Assembly (NCBI GenBank): GCA_030272585.1 | Contig: BSYQ01000011.1 | Location: 3,720,001-3,784,000, forward strand | Length of the DNA stretch: 64,000 bases | DNA from: Bryopsis sp. KO-2023 | Taxonomy: Eukaryota > Chlorophyta > Ulvophyceae > Bryopsidales > Bryopsidaceae | Reading direction: 5' to 3' | Part shown: in pieces, positions 1 through 12,036 of the stretch | Numbering within the stretch: the stretch's first letter is position 1 | Layout of the letters: each line of letters opens with the position of its first letter | Program-made: the position numbers and the translations under genes | Notes under the pieces: generated by a model | Databases searched by the model: none | What the model saw: the letters and a program-made list of their open reading frames with translations, nothing else | Told to the model about the DNA's origin: nothing

Positions 1-2313
1 CAAGCACTGGCGACTAATAATTACATAATGGTGACATTCGCAAATTACAATTTCTTGGACTTTGCCGAAAACTGGGTCTCTCACATCCAAGGTCTGGGAA
101 TAACCGCGTATGTAGTCATGGCAATGGACGATGCCATTCTGAAAGCATTGGTGCCCCAAGGCATAAACGCCTTCACCACCGGAACGCACTTGAACAAGGG
201 GAATGTTGGTTGGTTCACCCCAGGCTTTCACGAGTTACAAGTCGGGAAAACTGATCTGCTGATGGAATTGTCGAAACTGGGGCTTGACATCATTTTGTCT
301 GATGTGGACACGGTGTGGCTGAGAAATCCCATCGACTACTGTGAAAGGTATCGTAGGGCAGACATTCTGGCAGGTGCCAACCAACTATGGAATTCCACGA
401 ACGATGGGGGCCTCGAAGACTGGACAAGGTGAAAACTCACAGCCCTTGTGACGGGCCGTTTTTGGTTTGCTCTTGACCAGAGTGGAGGTATCCACCTCTC
501 ACATGAAAAGGTATATGATGGATTTCGTGGCCTTTGGGTTGCTCTTTTCCCCCTGTACAGACCCCTCATTTGCACCGATGGACTCACCCACAGTTCGACG
601 GTGAGCCCTGGTAATTGTGTTGGCATCATAACTTGGAGAACTGGCCTTGATAACAACCAGGCATTATTTCGATGGATATGTGAAACGGACCAGAACTGGA
701 AAAAGGAAATGATGCTCTGTAGGTCTGGCTCCACCATGTTAAACATCGGCATCCTGTTGCTACGAGGCAGGAAAATTGTTGCTGAGTTTCTTAAGGAATA
801 TCATCAAAGAGTGGTAAAAAACGAGAGCTCCTGGGACCAGCAAGTTTTCAATGACTTGCTGAACAATGGGTTGGATGATTCCAAGAAAGACCCTGACCGA
901 CTGGTGGCAGCCTACAACGGCCAACTCCAACTTGGTGTTTTCCCCATCGCTTTGTTCACCTCGGGTCACCCCTTTTTTATACAAAGACTACATGAGAGGC
1001 TCGGATTGCAGCCGTATGTTGCCCATGCGATATATACTTTGGGTAAATTTGCGAAGAGGCATCGGTTGAGGAACCGGCTGCTTTGGCATGACAAGCCGAG
1101 TTATTTCAACCCCAGCAATGGTTTCGTTTCTTTTGATTTCGACATGCCGGAGGAAATGTTGAGAAATGCCAAACCGGTGGACGATCGAATCGACATCTCA
1201 CTGTTGGCAGGTCACTTCGATCTGGTTCACCATCAGCTTCTACAGGTATGTTTCGACATTGCAGTTTTGTTCCATCCTCTTCCTCGATGCAACACATTCG
1301 AAGCAAAAAAGACTAAATTAAAAAACAAAAAAACAGAACATCAACATGTCTATGACTTTTTCTGCATGAGCCCAGCTGCGAAATGCCTTCGCCATCGCCC
1401 AAACTTTGAATCGGACGCTCATCATCCCTCAGACATGGTGTGGGGTGGATCAATCATGGGGTCTGCCTCATTCTGGCTGTTGGCCAGGAACTCAATTTGA
1501 GCTGCCCTTCCCTTGTCCATTAGACCACCTTCTTTTACTCGACCCCATTGTTGGAGGCTTCGATGAGGCGGGGGTCTTGGATGAGGCTGAATTTGGTCCT
1601 CCTGTGGATATTAGAGAGGCCTCCTTCCTATACAACCCAAGGTAATGCTCCTTCTTTGGGTGGATTGCCCTACACAACTTTTAATCCATGTTTCATTGTT
1701 TCTTTCTTTTTTCTGGGGGGAAGGGGCTCCGGTTAATGTTGTTGAAAGAGTGAAAGAACCTAACAGTGACGCTGTGTCAGGGTTTTTGGGGCGACATTCA
1801 CAATTGGATGGCAAACTGGATCCTAATTAATGATTGATTGATTGATTGATTGAAACCGAAATATGTGCGTTACAACCAGCTCCCAGCACAGGTGCGACCT
1901 CACCTCGAATCTAACTTTTGGAGTGATCGTGTAGGTTACCCGCGGCGGTGAATGCATCTCGGCTCCTGGTTGAGGTCAGCGATTCGGGGTGTGATGGTGT
2001 CACCACGCTGGGGCCGACTATGAGGCCCCATCTTGACGACCAGCAAGTCAAAGCCTTGTTTACCAACGCTACGACCTACAAGATCATTCACTTTTCATCG
2101 ATGCTTGGAGCGTTCGGAAATTTCTCAGACGCCGCAGATTCCGGGAAATTCGAAAGGCGAATGAAGCGATCCACGGGGTTCTTTTGTTGCACTGAGGTGG
2201 ATGGCGTAACCGGTAAGGTGAATTATGATGCTTGGTTCGACAGGATGCCCCACCTTGACAAGTCTGGAAGAGTGTGGAATGCAACCTGGAAACCGATGCT
2301 GATTCCAAACTGA
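1..2313 (+). CDS. GT77-like nucleotide-diphospho-sugar transferase, 5' truncated by the window
   Basis: Exons I read: 1–428, 723–1245, 1376–1641, 1935–2313. All junctions are GT–AG and the phases match, giving 531 visible residues ending in TGA. The protein resembles the nucleotide-diphospho-sugar transferase family (PF03407, GT77; plant RRA/XEG113-like arabinosyltransferases). It has the acidic DxD-type motif DVDTVWLRNP near visible residue 101, then SGSTMLNIGILLLRG directly after the first splice, a WDQQVFNDLL block, and the later LRNAFAIAQTLNRTLIIPQ and FPCPLDHLLLLDP blocks typical of the longer XEG113-type proteins. Expected role: transfer of a sugar, often arabinose, onto a glycoprotein in the secretory pathway; the donor and acceptor here are unknown. 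Intron 1 (429–722) is 294 bases, a multiple of three, but contains an in-frame TGA at its start. The start codon and any signal anchor lie upstream of the window. Confidence 0.86.
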
Positions 2314-2566
2314 TTGCACACTTTGTTCTGGTTGAGGGGGAGGGGGGGGGGGCGTTATTTCCTGTGATTTTGGCTTTTTTTTTGTTGTTCCCGAGAGGGG
2401 GTTGATTCGGGTGAAGCAGAAAGGGGTTTTCCTGGATGTTCAAGGCTTGAGGATGATTTTTTTAAAGATGGAAATGCAGCAGGGTCAGTAGGTTACAGGA
2501 TTCTGAATTGAAAGGGAGTTTGGTCGGCTGTTTTCTTGGTTTTTAAACGTTTTTTCTTATGCAAAG
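2314..2566. other. 3' flank of the glycosyltransferase gene
   Basis: Probable 3' UTR and intergenic DNA. It holds a G-rich run around 2335–2352 and T runs, with no coding signal I can support. The last bases, AAAG at 2563–2566, are one half of the target duplication of the outer mobile element. Confidence 0.6.
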
Positions 2567-2709
2567 TGTTGGAACGACCCAATCGAAGTGAGGCTTTATA
2601 GTACAGATCTGGGTTTGTAGTACAGATCTGTCCACCAGTTTTAGGATATAGGGTGAACACTCGGTTGTCTGTTTGTCTTTTGTAACCTTCTCGTTTCCCC
2701 AAAGTAACA
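2567..2709 (+). repeat. 5' LTR of the outer TRIM-like element
   Basis: 143 bp, bounded by TGTT and AACA. It contains a short internal duplication TAGTACAGATCTG (about 2599 and 2618). I saw no differences from the copy at 23519–23661, indicating a young insertion. Confidence 0.85.
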
Positions 2710-2722
2710 TGGTTTCGGAGCC
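2710..2722 (+). promoter_or_regulatory. Candidate primer binding site of the outer LTR element
   Basis: TGGTTTCGGAGCC abuts the LTR end. TGG complements a tRNA CCA end, and the following bases would pair with an acceptor stem. The first twelve bases recur just downstream of the LTRs of the inner 9-kb element, so both may use the same primer tRNA. The isotype was not identified. Confidence 0.6.
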
Positions 2723-2796
2723 AGATTCGCTCTGGGAAAGTGCGCTCTAGGGAGGGCGCAAGCTGTGGAGTAAGTCGCACAAAGAGTGCGCAGTAA

Positions 2797-2915
2797 GTCA
2801 CATCGCAAAACCCAGGCGATGCCCAGACCTTCACGGAGATGACAGTGCCGGATGCACTGGCCTTTTTGCGATCAAGGAAGTCACATCGCAAATCCCAGAC
2901 GATCCCCAGACCTTC
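2797..2915 (+). repeat. Direct repeat inside the outer element, period 83
   Basis: GTCACATCGCAAA begins at 2797 and again at 2880. Each is followed by a related block that includes CCCAGACCTTC. Two diverged units of roughly 36 bases are separated by unique sequence. It lies in the non-coding interior of the TRIM-like element. Confidence 0.7.
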
Positions 2916-3012
2916 CCGTAGCGGAAGTTCGAAGCAAGTCACATCACAAGGTCTGGCCTTTTGCGCCCAAGGACCACGAGCGTACGTCAAGTGCGACTGG
3001 CAAGGGACGAGA

Positions 3013-3174
3013 AGACCTCGCGAAGGGTGGGTGGTTATGGGCAGCACCATCCGACGCAAGCGCTAAGGAGAAGGAGCGCGCCAAGCAGCATGTGCTCATG
3101 ACTGCCACGTATCTTTCCCTGAAAAGACCTCGCGAAGGGTGGGTGGTTATGGGCAGCACCATCCGACGCAGGCG
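3013..3174 (+). repeat. Direct repeat inside the outer element, period 112
   Basis: A block of about 50 bases starting AGACCTCGCGAAGGGTGGG at 3013 recurs at 3125 with one visible difference near its end (AAGCG versus AGGCG). The period is 112 bases. No protein family was recognised in any frame across it. Confidence 0.75.
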
Positions 3175-3308
3175 CGGAAAAGACAGGAGCAGGCTCGGCA
3201 CCATGTGTCTATGGCGGACAAGCGCTATTCTCGGAAGCTCGAAGACCCGTCGTAGGGGCCACGACGTAAAGCACATTGGCACCCTTCTCTCACAGCACGC
3301 ATTCGGTG

Positions 3309-3316
3309 GTGACGAC
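3309..3316 (+). repeat. Left 8-bp target site duplication of the hAT-like element
   Basis: GTGACGAC, identical to 23124–23131 immediately outside the inverted right terminus. Confidence 0.85.
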
Positions 3317-3873
3317 CAGACCTGGGCCCGACCGGACCGGCAGCGAAAAACCGGTCCGGTCCGGTCCAACCTGTCCATGGACCGGCTGACCTGTCCGGTC
3401 CTGTCCGGTCCAGCGAAAAAACGCCGGTCCTTGCAAGACCGGACAGGTTGTGACCTGTCCGGTCCTGTCCACTCCGGTCCAGTCAACCTCGGAAATCTGC
3501 AGAAATCTGGACCGGTTTTCTGACAGATTTTCCGTTTTTAGACAGGTCACACCCACATTTCGCCTTTATTAGACCGGCGATGTGACCTGTCTAAAACCGG
3601 AACGACCCTGTCTTGACAGGGTTGTTCTCCTGTTTTAGACCGGCTCCAGGTCGGTCTGGACAGGTGGGCTGCCGGTCCAGACCGACCTGGAGCCTGTCTA
3701 GAACAGGTCGCACAATTAAGCACTTTTAACGTGCTAATTGTGTATCAATCGACTGAGAACTGATTCAATTGATTAAAGAACGAAGTATTATTTATTATTT
3801 GCATTTTTAATGCATGAATGACGTGAGCCAAGCCCACCAGCCACCGACTAGAGGGAGTCGGTCGACTCAAGGA

Positions 3874-3928
3874 GGATTCGAACCCGGGTTGGCTAAGCCC
3901 GAGTCGAAGACACTATCACTAGTGGACC
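3874..3928 (-). promoter_or_regulatory. tRNA-like Pol III promoter remnant, left arm
   Basis: Mirror copy of the right-arm unit. GGATTCGAACC at 3874–3884 is a B box read on the minus strand. The two tRNA-like units therefore point away from each other from the palindrome centre. Confidence 0.55.
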
Positions 3929-4040
3929 CCACCACAGGGACGCTCAAAAGGGGGCCGTTACTTTTAAGTACCCGTTTAATTTTGGAAAATTAAACGGGTA
4001 CTTAAAAGTAACGGCCCCCTTTTGAGCGTCCCTGTGGTGG

Positions 4041-4095
4041 GGTCCACTAGTGATAGTGTCTTCGACTCGGGCTTAGCCAACCCGGGTTCGAATCC
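4041..4095 (+). promoter_or_regulatory. tRNA-like Pol III promoter remnant, right arm
   Basis: GGTTCGAATCC at 4085–4095 matches the B-box consensus. About 30–40 bases upstream, CCACTAGTGATAG (around 4044–4056) is A-box-like at best. The arrangement recalls a tRNA or tRNA-derived SINE head, but I could not fold a convincing acceptor stem or read an anticodon, so I do not call a tRNA gene. Confidence 0.55.
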
Positions 4096-4566
4096 TCCTT
4101 GAGTCGACCGACTCCCTCTAGTCGGTGGCTGGTGGGCTTGGCTCACGTCATTCATGCATTAAAAATGCAAATAATAAATAATACTTCGTTCTTTAATCAA
4201 TTGAATCAGTTCTCAGTCGGTTAACACATTAAAAAGTGCTTAATTGTGTGACCTGTTCTAGACAGGTGCCAGGTCGGTCTGGACAGGCGGCCCACCTGTC
4301 CAGACCGACTTGGAGTCGGTCTAAAACAGGTCACATTGGGCGTCACATCGGTCTAAAACAGGGTCACACCGGTCTAAAACAGGTCACACGAGTATGACCG
4401 TACTAGACAGGCGACAACCTGTCTGGAAAGGTCAAATCCGGTCTAGAAAGGTCAAATCCGGTCTAGAAAAGGTGGCCTTTACTAGACCGGAGTTGACCTT
4501 TCCAGACCGGAGTTGACCTGTCTAAGAAAGGTCAAATCCGGTCCAGAAAGTGGTTGCCGGTCCGGT

Positions 4567-4571
4567 CCGGT
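4567..4571 (+). repeat. Left target duplication of the 9-kb array
   Basis: CCGGT precedes LTR 1 and the same five bases follow LTR 3 at 23090–23094. The target is itself made of CCGGT repeats, so the exact length of the duplication (5 or more) is ambiguous. Confidence 0.7.
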
Positions 4572-4801
4572 TGATACGAGGTGACGAGGTTAGTGTCTAG
4601 ATGTCCCATCGGTGAGTGGGTGTGTCACTGTAGAGTAAGGGGTTAGTGTGTTGTGGACGGTACTTAAAGGGTTGTATTTTTGACATTGTGTAACCTTTGG
4701 GGCTAGGTTTGCTATTGTGTTGTGTTCCCACGTTCTACCCTCCTCCACTTGGAGGAGGGCCCCTATCTACCCTTCCCCCTCTGGGGGAAGGGCCCCTATC
4801 A
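4572..4801 (+). repeat. LTR 1 of the 9-kb element array
   Basis: 230 bp bounded by TGATA and TATCA. Near its 3' end it contains paired palindromic blocks (CCTCCACTTGGAGG and CCCCCTCTGGGGG) that could form two RNA hairpins, possibly linked to 3'-end formation. Confidence 0.88.
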
Positions 4802-4804
4802 TTT

Positions 4805-4816
4805 TGGTTTCGGAGC
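4805..4816 (+). promoter_or_regulatory. Candidate primer binding site, copy A
   Basis: TGGTTTCGGAGC starts three bases after LTR 1 and equals the candidate site of the outer TRIM-like element, although the two LTR sequences are otherwise unrelated. The same site follows LTR 2 at 13949. Confidence 0.6.
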
Positions 4817-7800
4817 TTGGGCGTCCCTAAACGACGAGGACGGACGACCCTGTAGGAGGAGCCACCTGACGACGAAAAGTCAGTGGCTAGGTTAAGTGCC
4901 TATCAAGAGGGGATGGGCAAGGAGTGATGGCACCAAAGGGGGTGGTGCTAGGTGGGATCGAAGGAGCGCGAGTGCGAGCGACGAGTTCGTAAGCACTGGA
5001 AAGGTCGGGGTAGAGGCGAGGAGAAGGAAACGAAAAGGAACCCGTCGCAGGAAGAGATCTAAGGGTCAGATCTACAGAAATCTGCAGGTGACCTTGTGAC
5101 TGTTAACCTAAAGGACAGCACAGTGGTCGAAAAGAGTTCGAAACAGGTCGAAAGAGGTCGAAAAGCAGTGGAAAGGAAAGCTGAGAGCTTAAGTTTCCCT
5201 AAGACAGAGTTTCGACAGAACCTGTAAATTTCTGGAAGAAGATCTACAGCAGATCTGCAAAGATCTCCTATAAACGAACCACCTATGGACGAACCAAGTT
5301 CGAGTCAACGTTTGTGAGGGAAGTTTGACACACGGACGGCCAACGCTTGGTGGCGGATAGTTGCTGCGCAAGAAGTCGACGACTGCGCCTGTGACAGCTG
5401 CCAGAAATTCCGTTGTCGGACATACAGTCATGTCACACTATGTTGCAGCGGAATTTGGCAGAGCGGAATCCGCGGAGCGGAAGTGTTACATCGGAAGCCG
5501 CAGAGCGGAAATGGCGAGCCGGAAGTGCAGCGGACGAGCCAAAGTCAGACAGCGAATGGAAAAGGCCAGAGTCTGACAGCGGACAAAATGGCGCAGCGGA
5601 CAAAATAGGTGGCGGAAAAAGGGAGCGGACAGAACTCCGAGGTAGTTCGCCAGAGCCGGAAAAACGAAGTCCACCAAAGCGGTTAAACAGAAACGGCGGA
5701 GAGTGAGAGCGGACAGAGGCAGAAGGCGGGCAAAGTGGCCCAGTGACCCGCTGCCCTTACACTCTGCTGGGCGGACAATGATATTCCAACGAGAAGGAAG
5801 AATAGGCGGTGTTGTTGTGAGCTGAAGCGGTTGAGCTTGGAGGAGCACCAGCGGACACACAACACGGAATATCAGCGGACTATCGAGGCTAGAACTACGG
5901 TAGTTTCACGATCGCGTTGGAGGCGGATTTTAATACATCAAGAGTTGGAGGCGGTCATGAAACAGAAGCTGGAGGTTGTGTTACACGGCAGGAGCAGAAA
6001 CGAGTCTGTATCAACGCACAAACCGCCTGGGCTGATCACCCAGCGGATTAGCAACCGCAAAAGAGCGGATTTTCAGTGCGAAGAGAAGAAGACGAAGATC
6101 TTAAGACTTTATACTGCCAAGAGTTGGACCATAGCGGAAGAATGTAAGCACAACTAGCGACAAGAAGACAAAGAGAGAAAAGAAGTCGCCAGGCTAATAG
6201 AGAGCGGAAGAGCGGCCTGCCAGTTACCTACAAACCGAGTTCAAGCGATAGTGGAGTTCAACGCACCCAAGAGGGAGATTAAACCGCCTGCAAAGCTGCT
6301 AAGTACGCAGGGCGGAAGAGAAGGAATCATCTGCTAAGCTATTAAGTATGCAGAATGATTTGTTGCAGAAGGAGCTGTTGGAGAGTATAGTTCGTTTGGA
6401 ATGGACTTTCAATAGGCCAAGACCTCACACAAGCGGATATAAGACGAGCGGATTAAATGTAGCTTGCCGCGAGCTATCGAGCATTCTCGAGAGCTTGAAT
6501 CTGATTAAGGAGCACGCAATAGCAGTGCCACATTGGATGTTTGTGACTTAATGTTATGAACGGGCAAGTGAAGCATTGTTGAAGCTCTGAGCGGATATCT
6601 TGTGGGTAAACTTTGAGGTCTAATGGATGTGGTAGCGGATTGTGATATTCCGGGCTGAGTGAAGAAGAAGAATTAGAGGTTAATGCCGTGGAAGTGTATG
6701 GTGGTATTCTTTGGAACTAATCGAGTTACCATGGAACCAACCGAGGATCACGAGCGGAAAAATTCATTCTCTTTTCAACAGCGGAATAGCAGAGGCGGAC
6801 TAAATGAGGTCGTCAAGGCGGACTAAATTATACCGTCAGGCGGATTAAATTAGACCGTCAAGAACCTGAGCCAGAGCGGAAATAAAAGAGTCAACCTGGA
6901 TGATCAGGTCCAAGGACTATTGGCTGAAAGACTAAGCGGAATCGTACGTCTGGTCAGGGCGGACACTACCACAAACCATTGAGCGGATATGGCTCACAAT
7001 ACTAGCCATACATGGAAGTCTAGCGCCAAGAACAACACCCAAAAGTCTAAGGAGTATTCATCGACCAAATTACAGCCGTCAGACTATTGCACTAAGCGGA
7101 CTAAAAGCTAAGGCAAAGGCGGACTGTCAGCGCGGACTGCTGAGGCAGAATGCAAAGGCGATGAGGGTGTGTGTCTTGAGCGGAAATTCCAATGCAGCAA
7201 AGGTGCAAGCGGACTAAGTGACAGACAATACAGGCATTCAAAGAGCGGAGTAAATGTGCTTATATGGAGACAGTAGAACTGCCAAGCGGAAATCAACAAA
7301 GCCAGAGCGGATGGTGAAGCTGCTACTGGGATTATATGTGATTGCTTGAGCGGAAAGTTCAACTGCTCATGAAGAGTAAATGCCATAAGCTGAAGCGGAA
7401 ATGGATGAAGATTCCAAGCTAATGTTGTGGCGGACATTAATCACACTCTGTGGCCGCAGAAGCGGAAATTGGTGCTTGCAAAGTCAAGTGGCGAAGGCCA
7501 TAAAATGGCGGATTGTCTATAGTCATCTACCTCCATACAAGACCCAACCTGGAGCGGGTAGAAGCCAAGTTTTCATATATTGGCGCTTATATATATATCA
7601 TATGGAGCATTCAAATATGATCACCGACAAGCGTGTTCTGTCAAAGCTTGAACAGCATGGAGCGCGAGCAAAGAGTCAGCGGATTTTTGTCAGAAGCAAG
7701 AGAACAAGCGGATTATCAAGTGGATTGGAAGTAAGGGCGGATTATACTCGTATTAGCCAGTGTAAGGCATTGAGTTAACCGAACCTGAAGAGCGGAAAAA

Positions 7801-10800
7801 GCTACCAAACGGATAAGGAGTGCTACTGACAAAATAATTTAAAGGAAAAGCGCAAACTCAAGGATCAGCGGAAAAAGCTATGTGTCTGGGAGAGTTGAGC
7901 GCTGAAGAATGGATTCTACTGCTGACGAGCGGACAAAATTATGGAAGATCCTGCAAATGACAAAGCATGCGGAAAAAGATGCATAAGAGCATGTCGGAGT
8001 GGAGGAAACTTGTCAGAGAAGCGGATTATTTAGTGCCAGGGAGATGAGTCCTACCACAGAAGACACATTTGGATGAAGGAGCGGAATTGCATCATTACCA
8101 AGACTTCAAGAGTTGCTGGAGGCGGAATACTACTGTCAGTTGGGGATTAAAGCGGAAATTTTGAACAAGTAGGCCGACCTAAGAAGGGCGCCACTAAATA
8201 GAGATTTCCAGGAGCTTAATCCAAAGCTTGAAGGACCAGCAAGCGAAAGATTGACTGGAATTGGAATTGGAAAGAAGCTAACGACAGATATCCACGACAT
8301 GAGCGGATATTGCTTCAGATGGCGGAACACTAAAGTGTATAGGCGGATTACTAGCTTGAGCAGCCTATGGCGCCAGCAGATTCGACCTAAACCGGACAAT
8401 ACTGAAGCAGGCATGGAATGGATGGATCCAGCAATGATGATGGGGAGAATGGACTCCAAAGCTGACTCCAAAGCGGACTATAAGGTTCCAAACTATCCTA
8501 GACACCGAGAAGCGAGTAAATGGAAGTTTTGAAGCTTTGTGGTCGGGACAAGGAGTGCTTTGCTTCCGTATACTGAAGAAGTTGTCCAACATTGAGAGGG
8601 TGGAAGAACCACGATCAAAGAAGCGGAATACAGCTCTTATTTGAAGCTTAAAGCGGATAAATCTTGACTGAGCATTGCTCAAGAGCGGATTCCAGCGAAT
8701 AGTGGTCACCAAGAGCGGAAATACTATGTCTTGGTAACAAGCCTGGAAGGATGAATTAGACTACAAGACAGGCGGCTAGTGCCTGATCAATGGAGGGCAA
8801 GTGGCGGAATTTAAGTGCCACTACACTTTGTGTGATATATAGTTTCCTGGGCAGATAAGAAATGCTTGAGAAATAAGAGACCATTACCAGAAAAACCCAA
8901 AACGCGGACAAAGGAAGCAGCGAATCAATCGGACAATCGCAAGGAAGCGGGTCTGATAACGCCCACCTCAAAGAGAGTTGGGGCGGATTTCCTGAGCGGA
9001 TATTTTAAAAGAGATTTGGCTGGCTACTTGTCAAGCGGAAACAGGGGATGGGGACTTCCTGGAATGGCGAAAAGCATAGCTGAACGCGGATTGGCTGGAG
9101 AGGAGGCAGATAAAGATTGAGCGTGGAAGCGGCGGTTATGCGTGGAGCATAATCAACAAAGAGGCGGAAATCCAGGTGTGCACGATGGATGGATGCCAGA
9201 AGGCCGGACAAATCCCAAAGACCAGGGATGGCGCAATCCATGCCGAGGCCTAACTTTGTGGAGCAACCAGAGCAGCCTAAAACGCCATACCAAGCAATGA
9301 GCACCACGTGGACAAAAAGGCTTGGGAGACTATTGAGGTGCGGTAGTTTCAACCAGTCTGGCAAGACTGTTATGGTGTATACTGAGAGACCCAAGCTAGG
9401 AGAGCTTGAACCAGGCGAAGCAATCTGGTTGAAGGTTGACAAACAAACAAATCGCGCTAGAGGTCCAAACTAGCGACCGCGGAGCATCCACTGACAGGTG
9501 GTCAGGGCGGAAAACAGAGTTTCCTTGGATGCTACACTTAAAGGCGAGTGAGCGGGCAGATTTGTTGAAGTGGAGAAATATACCAGTCGAGAGAGAAGTG
9601 GTGAACCTCTTCAAAAGGCGGACTAAGAGGGAAACCAAGTACCTTGGAGCTAAGAACGAAGCGTTGGAACGCACACCAGAACTCCTTAGAGTCATCTGAG
9701 TGTGGCGGATTGTTGAAGATGTTAATAAGTTCGACAAAAAGAAGATGCTTCAAGCTCTGTCAGCGGACTGCAAATATGTGTGGAGGAAGAATTTAATTCG
9801 AGTATTGTGCATTGACAGCCCATTCAGTGAAATGTGCAGAACCGGGTAATCCGTCGGCACCCTTGTCCATAGGGAGAACGGTCTATTCCTGGTTGTTGTG
9901 AACGCCTGTGTTAAGGTGTGTGCCTTTACTCGACATTAAACGTCCGAAGGATTCCTTATAGCAGCAAAGTTCAACTTGGACAAGGAGGAACACGATAATT
10001 TGAAGTAGTCCAAGACCGCAACCTTGAGGAAGGCGGACCTGAGAAGCGGACCTGGAGGGCGGACTAAAGAGGACTAAGCCCTTAGGCGGATTAAACACCT
10101 GGAGGGCGGACTAAAAGTTTAGCCTTCGGGCGGATTAAAGCTTCATCAGGCGGACTATGAAGGGCTCAAGGGCGGACTTCAAAACAAATTCCAAAGGCGG
10201 ATGAAATCAGACAGCCAGAGCGGGTTAAATACGACTGCTAGAGCCGGATTTTGAAGGTGAACTTGCGTGAAACTACAAGTAGGAACGACTATGCTGATTT
10301 GGAAGGCAGATTACAAGGCTTTCGTTCAATACAAGACCAAGGGCGGAAGTGCCACATATTGTGCAGAAACCAGCGGACAGAAGAGGATATGAAGAGCTCA
10401 AGACTTCGGGCGAAGTACCAACAGTTGAGAGGGGACTGTTTGGGCGACAAAGCGGGAACTCTGACGGGGATGTCTTGCAGCAGGAAAACGGGGGCAAGCT
10501 CCTCAACTAGTGTTCTGGACAGCCGTGGTACGAACACTGGCCCGCTAGTCGGTTGAGCTGGAGATTATCGTTCAGGGTACTGAAGAGAAGACGAAGGTCT
10601 TCCTCCAGAGGCAAGTCAAGCGTGAAGAAAAAGGAGGAGGACTTCCGACACTTGATGAGGCTCAAGCCGGAGCCAAAATCAAGATGTGCTAACCCGCTAA
10701 GCGGATTAGTTACGTCGGGAAGTCGCTTGTCAAGGGGCGAGCAGGGATGCACAGTTCCCCTCAGGCGGAACTGCTGTTCGAACAAGGGGTAACCCAACGG

Positions 10801-11949
10801 GGGTTACCTGGATACTTTCTTCTCGGGAAGGCGTGCATTGACTTCCAGCAAACTAAACCTCGCTGAAAATAGGATCAAGAGCGGATTTGCCAAGCCACAA
10901 GCGCGCAGAAGGAGGACCAAGGGGATTATCCAAAGGCGATTTAACTTTGGACGTGCAAGGTAAAAGAGAGACAAAAACTATCGGGGAAGGTGAACACTGC
11001 CAAGTGGTACCCGAGTTATTTGTCTGAGGAGCGGAAGTCGACGGACTGACATTCCTTTAACTCTTTCTTGCGGAACTTTCTATTTAGTGGTATCTAAATG
11101 GATAGTGCGGACAAGACCGTCTTGTTGCTGGCGGACTATTTCCAAGGTTCTTTGGAAGGCGGGGGTTAAAAGGTAATCTCTGTGGCGGAAGGTATATGGA
11201 GTGTATTTCGCGTGGAAGTCAACAAGTTTGAAGTGGCGGAACTTGGGGACTAACCGAGCATTGATGAGAGCGGACTATCTGCGGTGAAAAGAATCGACTC
11301 GTGTTTGGATCTAGACAGTATCGAAGAGATAGCGGGCTCGAAAAATGAGCACACATTGCGATTCTATAGGGATGGAGTAAGCGGAAATACTCAGTTGGTG
11401 ATTTACTACCTATAGACGCAACCGTGAAACTTTGGGAAGTTTACATACAAAGCGATGCCGTGAGAAGGATCCAAAGACGACGGAGGTGGCGGCTCATGCA
11501 ATGGAAAACAAAAGAAGGAATGTGCGGACATTCAAAAATTACTCTTCTCCAACGAAGGAAACTCGAGCGGACGTGGAACTGACCGAAGGGCGGATTATCA
11601 CAGAAGCCGAGCAAAGAAAGAAACCGAAATAAATCCTGAACTATGACCCGTGCAGACGGAAGACACATACAGCTGAGTGACTGAATTCGTTCGGGCGGAT
11701 TAATTGTACATCAGTTGGCGGAAACAGCAACTGAAGCGGATAATGCACTTGTCAGGAAAAAAAGCAACTTCGACTACGGCGGAAGAAGCGAAGTTCTGAA
11801 GAGAACTTGAAGGGTATTCGACTGGCGGATTGTGACCAGCGGATTAAGCCTGTTGGGATATGACTCGCGGGTTAATCTTGGCGGAATCACATTGCTAGCG
11901 AATACGAAGACAAGAAGCATTTGGGCGGACAAAATCCAGTACTTAAGGC

Positions 11950-12036
11950 GGATATCGTGCCTGCAGAAGCGGAAATTGTGCTGCAGAAGCGGAATTGTGC
12001 CTGTGGAAGCGGATATTGTGCCTGAAGAAGCGACAC
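11950..12036 (+). repeat. Short degenerate tandem repeat, about 21 bp
   Basis: Four degenerate units of the form GTGCCTGCAGAAGCGGAAATT, with small indels. In one frame they read V-P-A-E-A-E-I-like, but a one-base shift interrupts the second unit. An identical block lies 9144 bases downstream. Confidence 0.65.

Larger units (their letters stand above)
3750..4219. repeat. Long palindrome with 234-bp arms and a 2-base centre
   Basis: Arms 3750–3983 and 3986–4219 are reverse complements without indels at every point I checked. The centre is ATTTT-GG-AAAAT. Outward the symmetry continues imperfectly: the left arm carries about a dozen extra bases near 3734–3747, and the flanking GACAGGTC and CCGGTC words are mirrored. 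Such a structure would extrude as a cruciform, or fold as a very long RNA hairpin if transcribed. Each arm carries a tRNA-like promoter box. Confidence 0.9.

Noticed and set aside
1830..1852. TGAT tetranucleotide repeat in intron 3 of the GT77-like gene
   Set aside because: About five units of a simple repeat inside an intron; no sign of an inserted element or function.
3010..3175. CRISPR-like spaced repeats
   Set aside because: There are only two units with unequal context, in eukaryotic mobile DNA, and no cas genes.
2493..3523. Open frames of 180–223 codons across the outer LTR element interior
   Set aside because: They run across an LTR end, internal repeats and the hAT-like boundary, have biased composition and match no family; best explained by GC-rich repeat DNA.
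3874..4095. True tRNA genes
   Set aside because: The B boxes are good, but I could not form a complete cloverleaf with acceptor stem and readable anticodon, and both copies are locked in a transposon palindrome.
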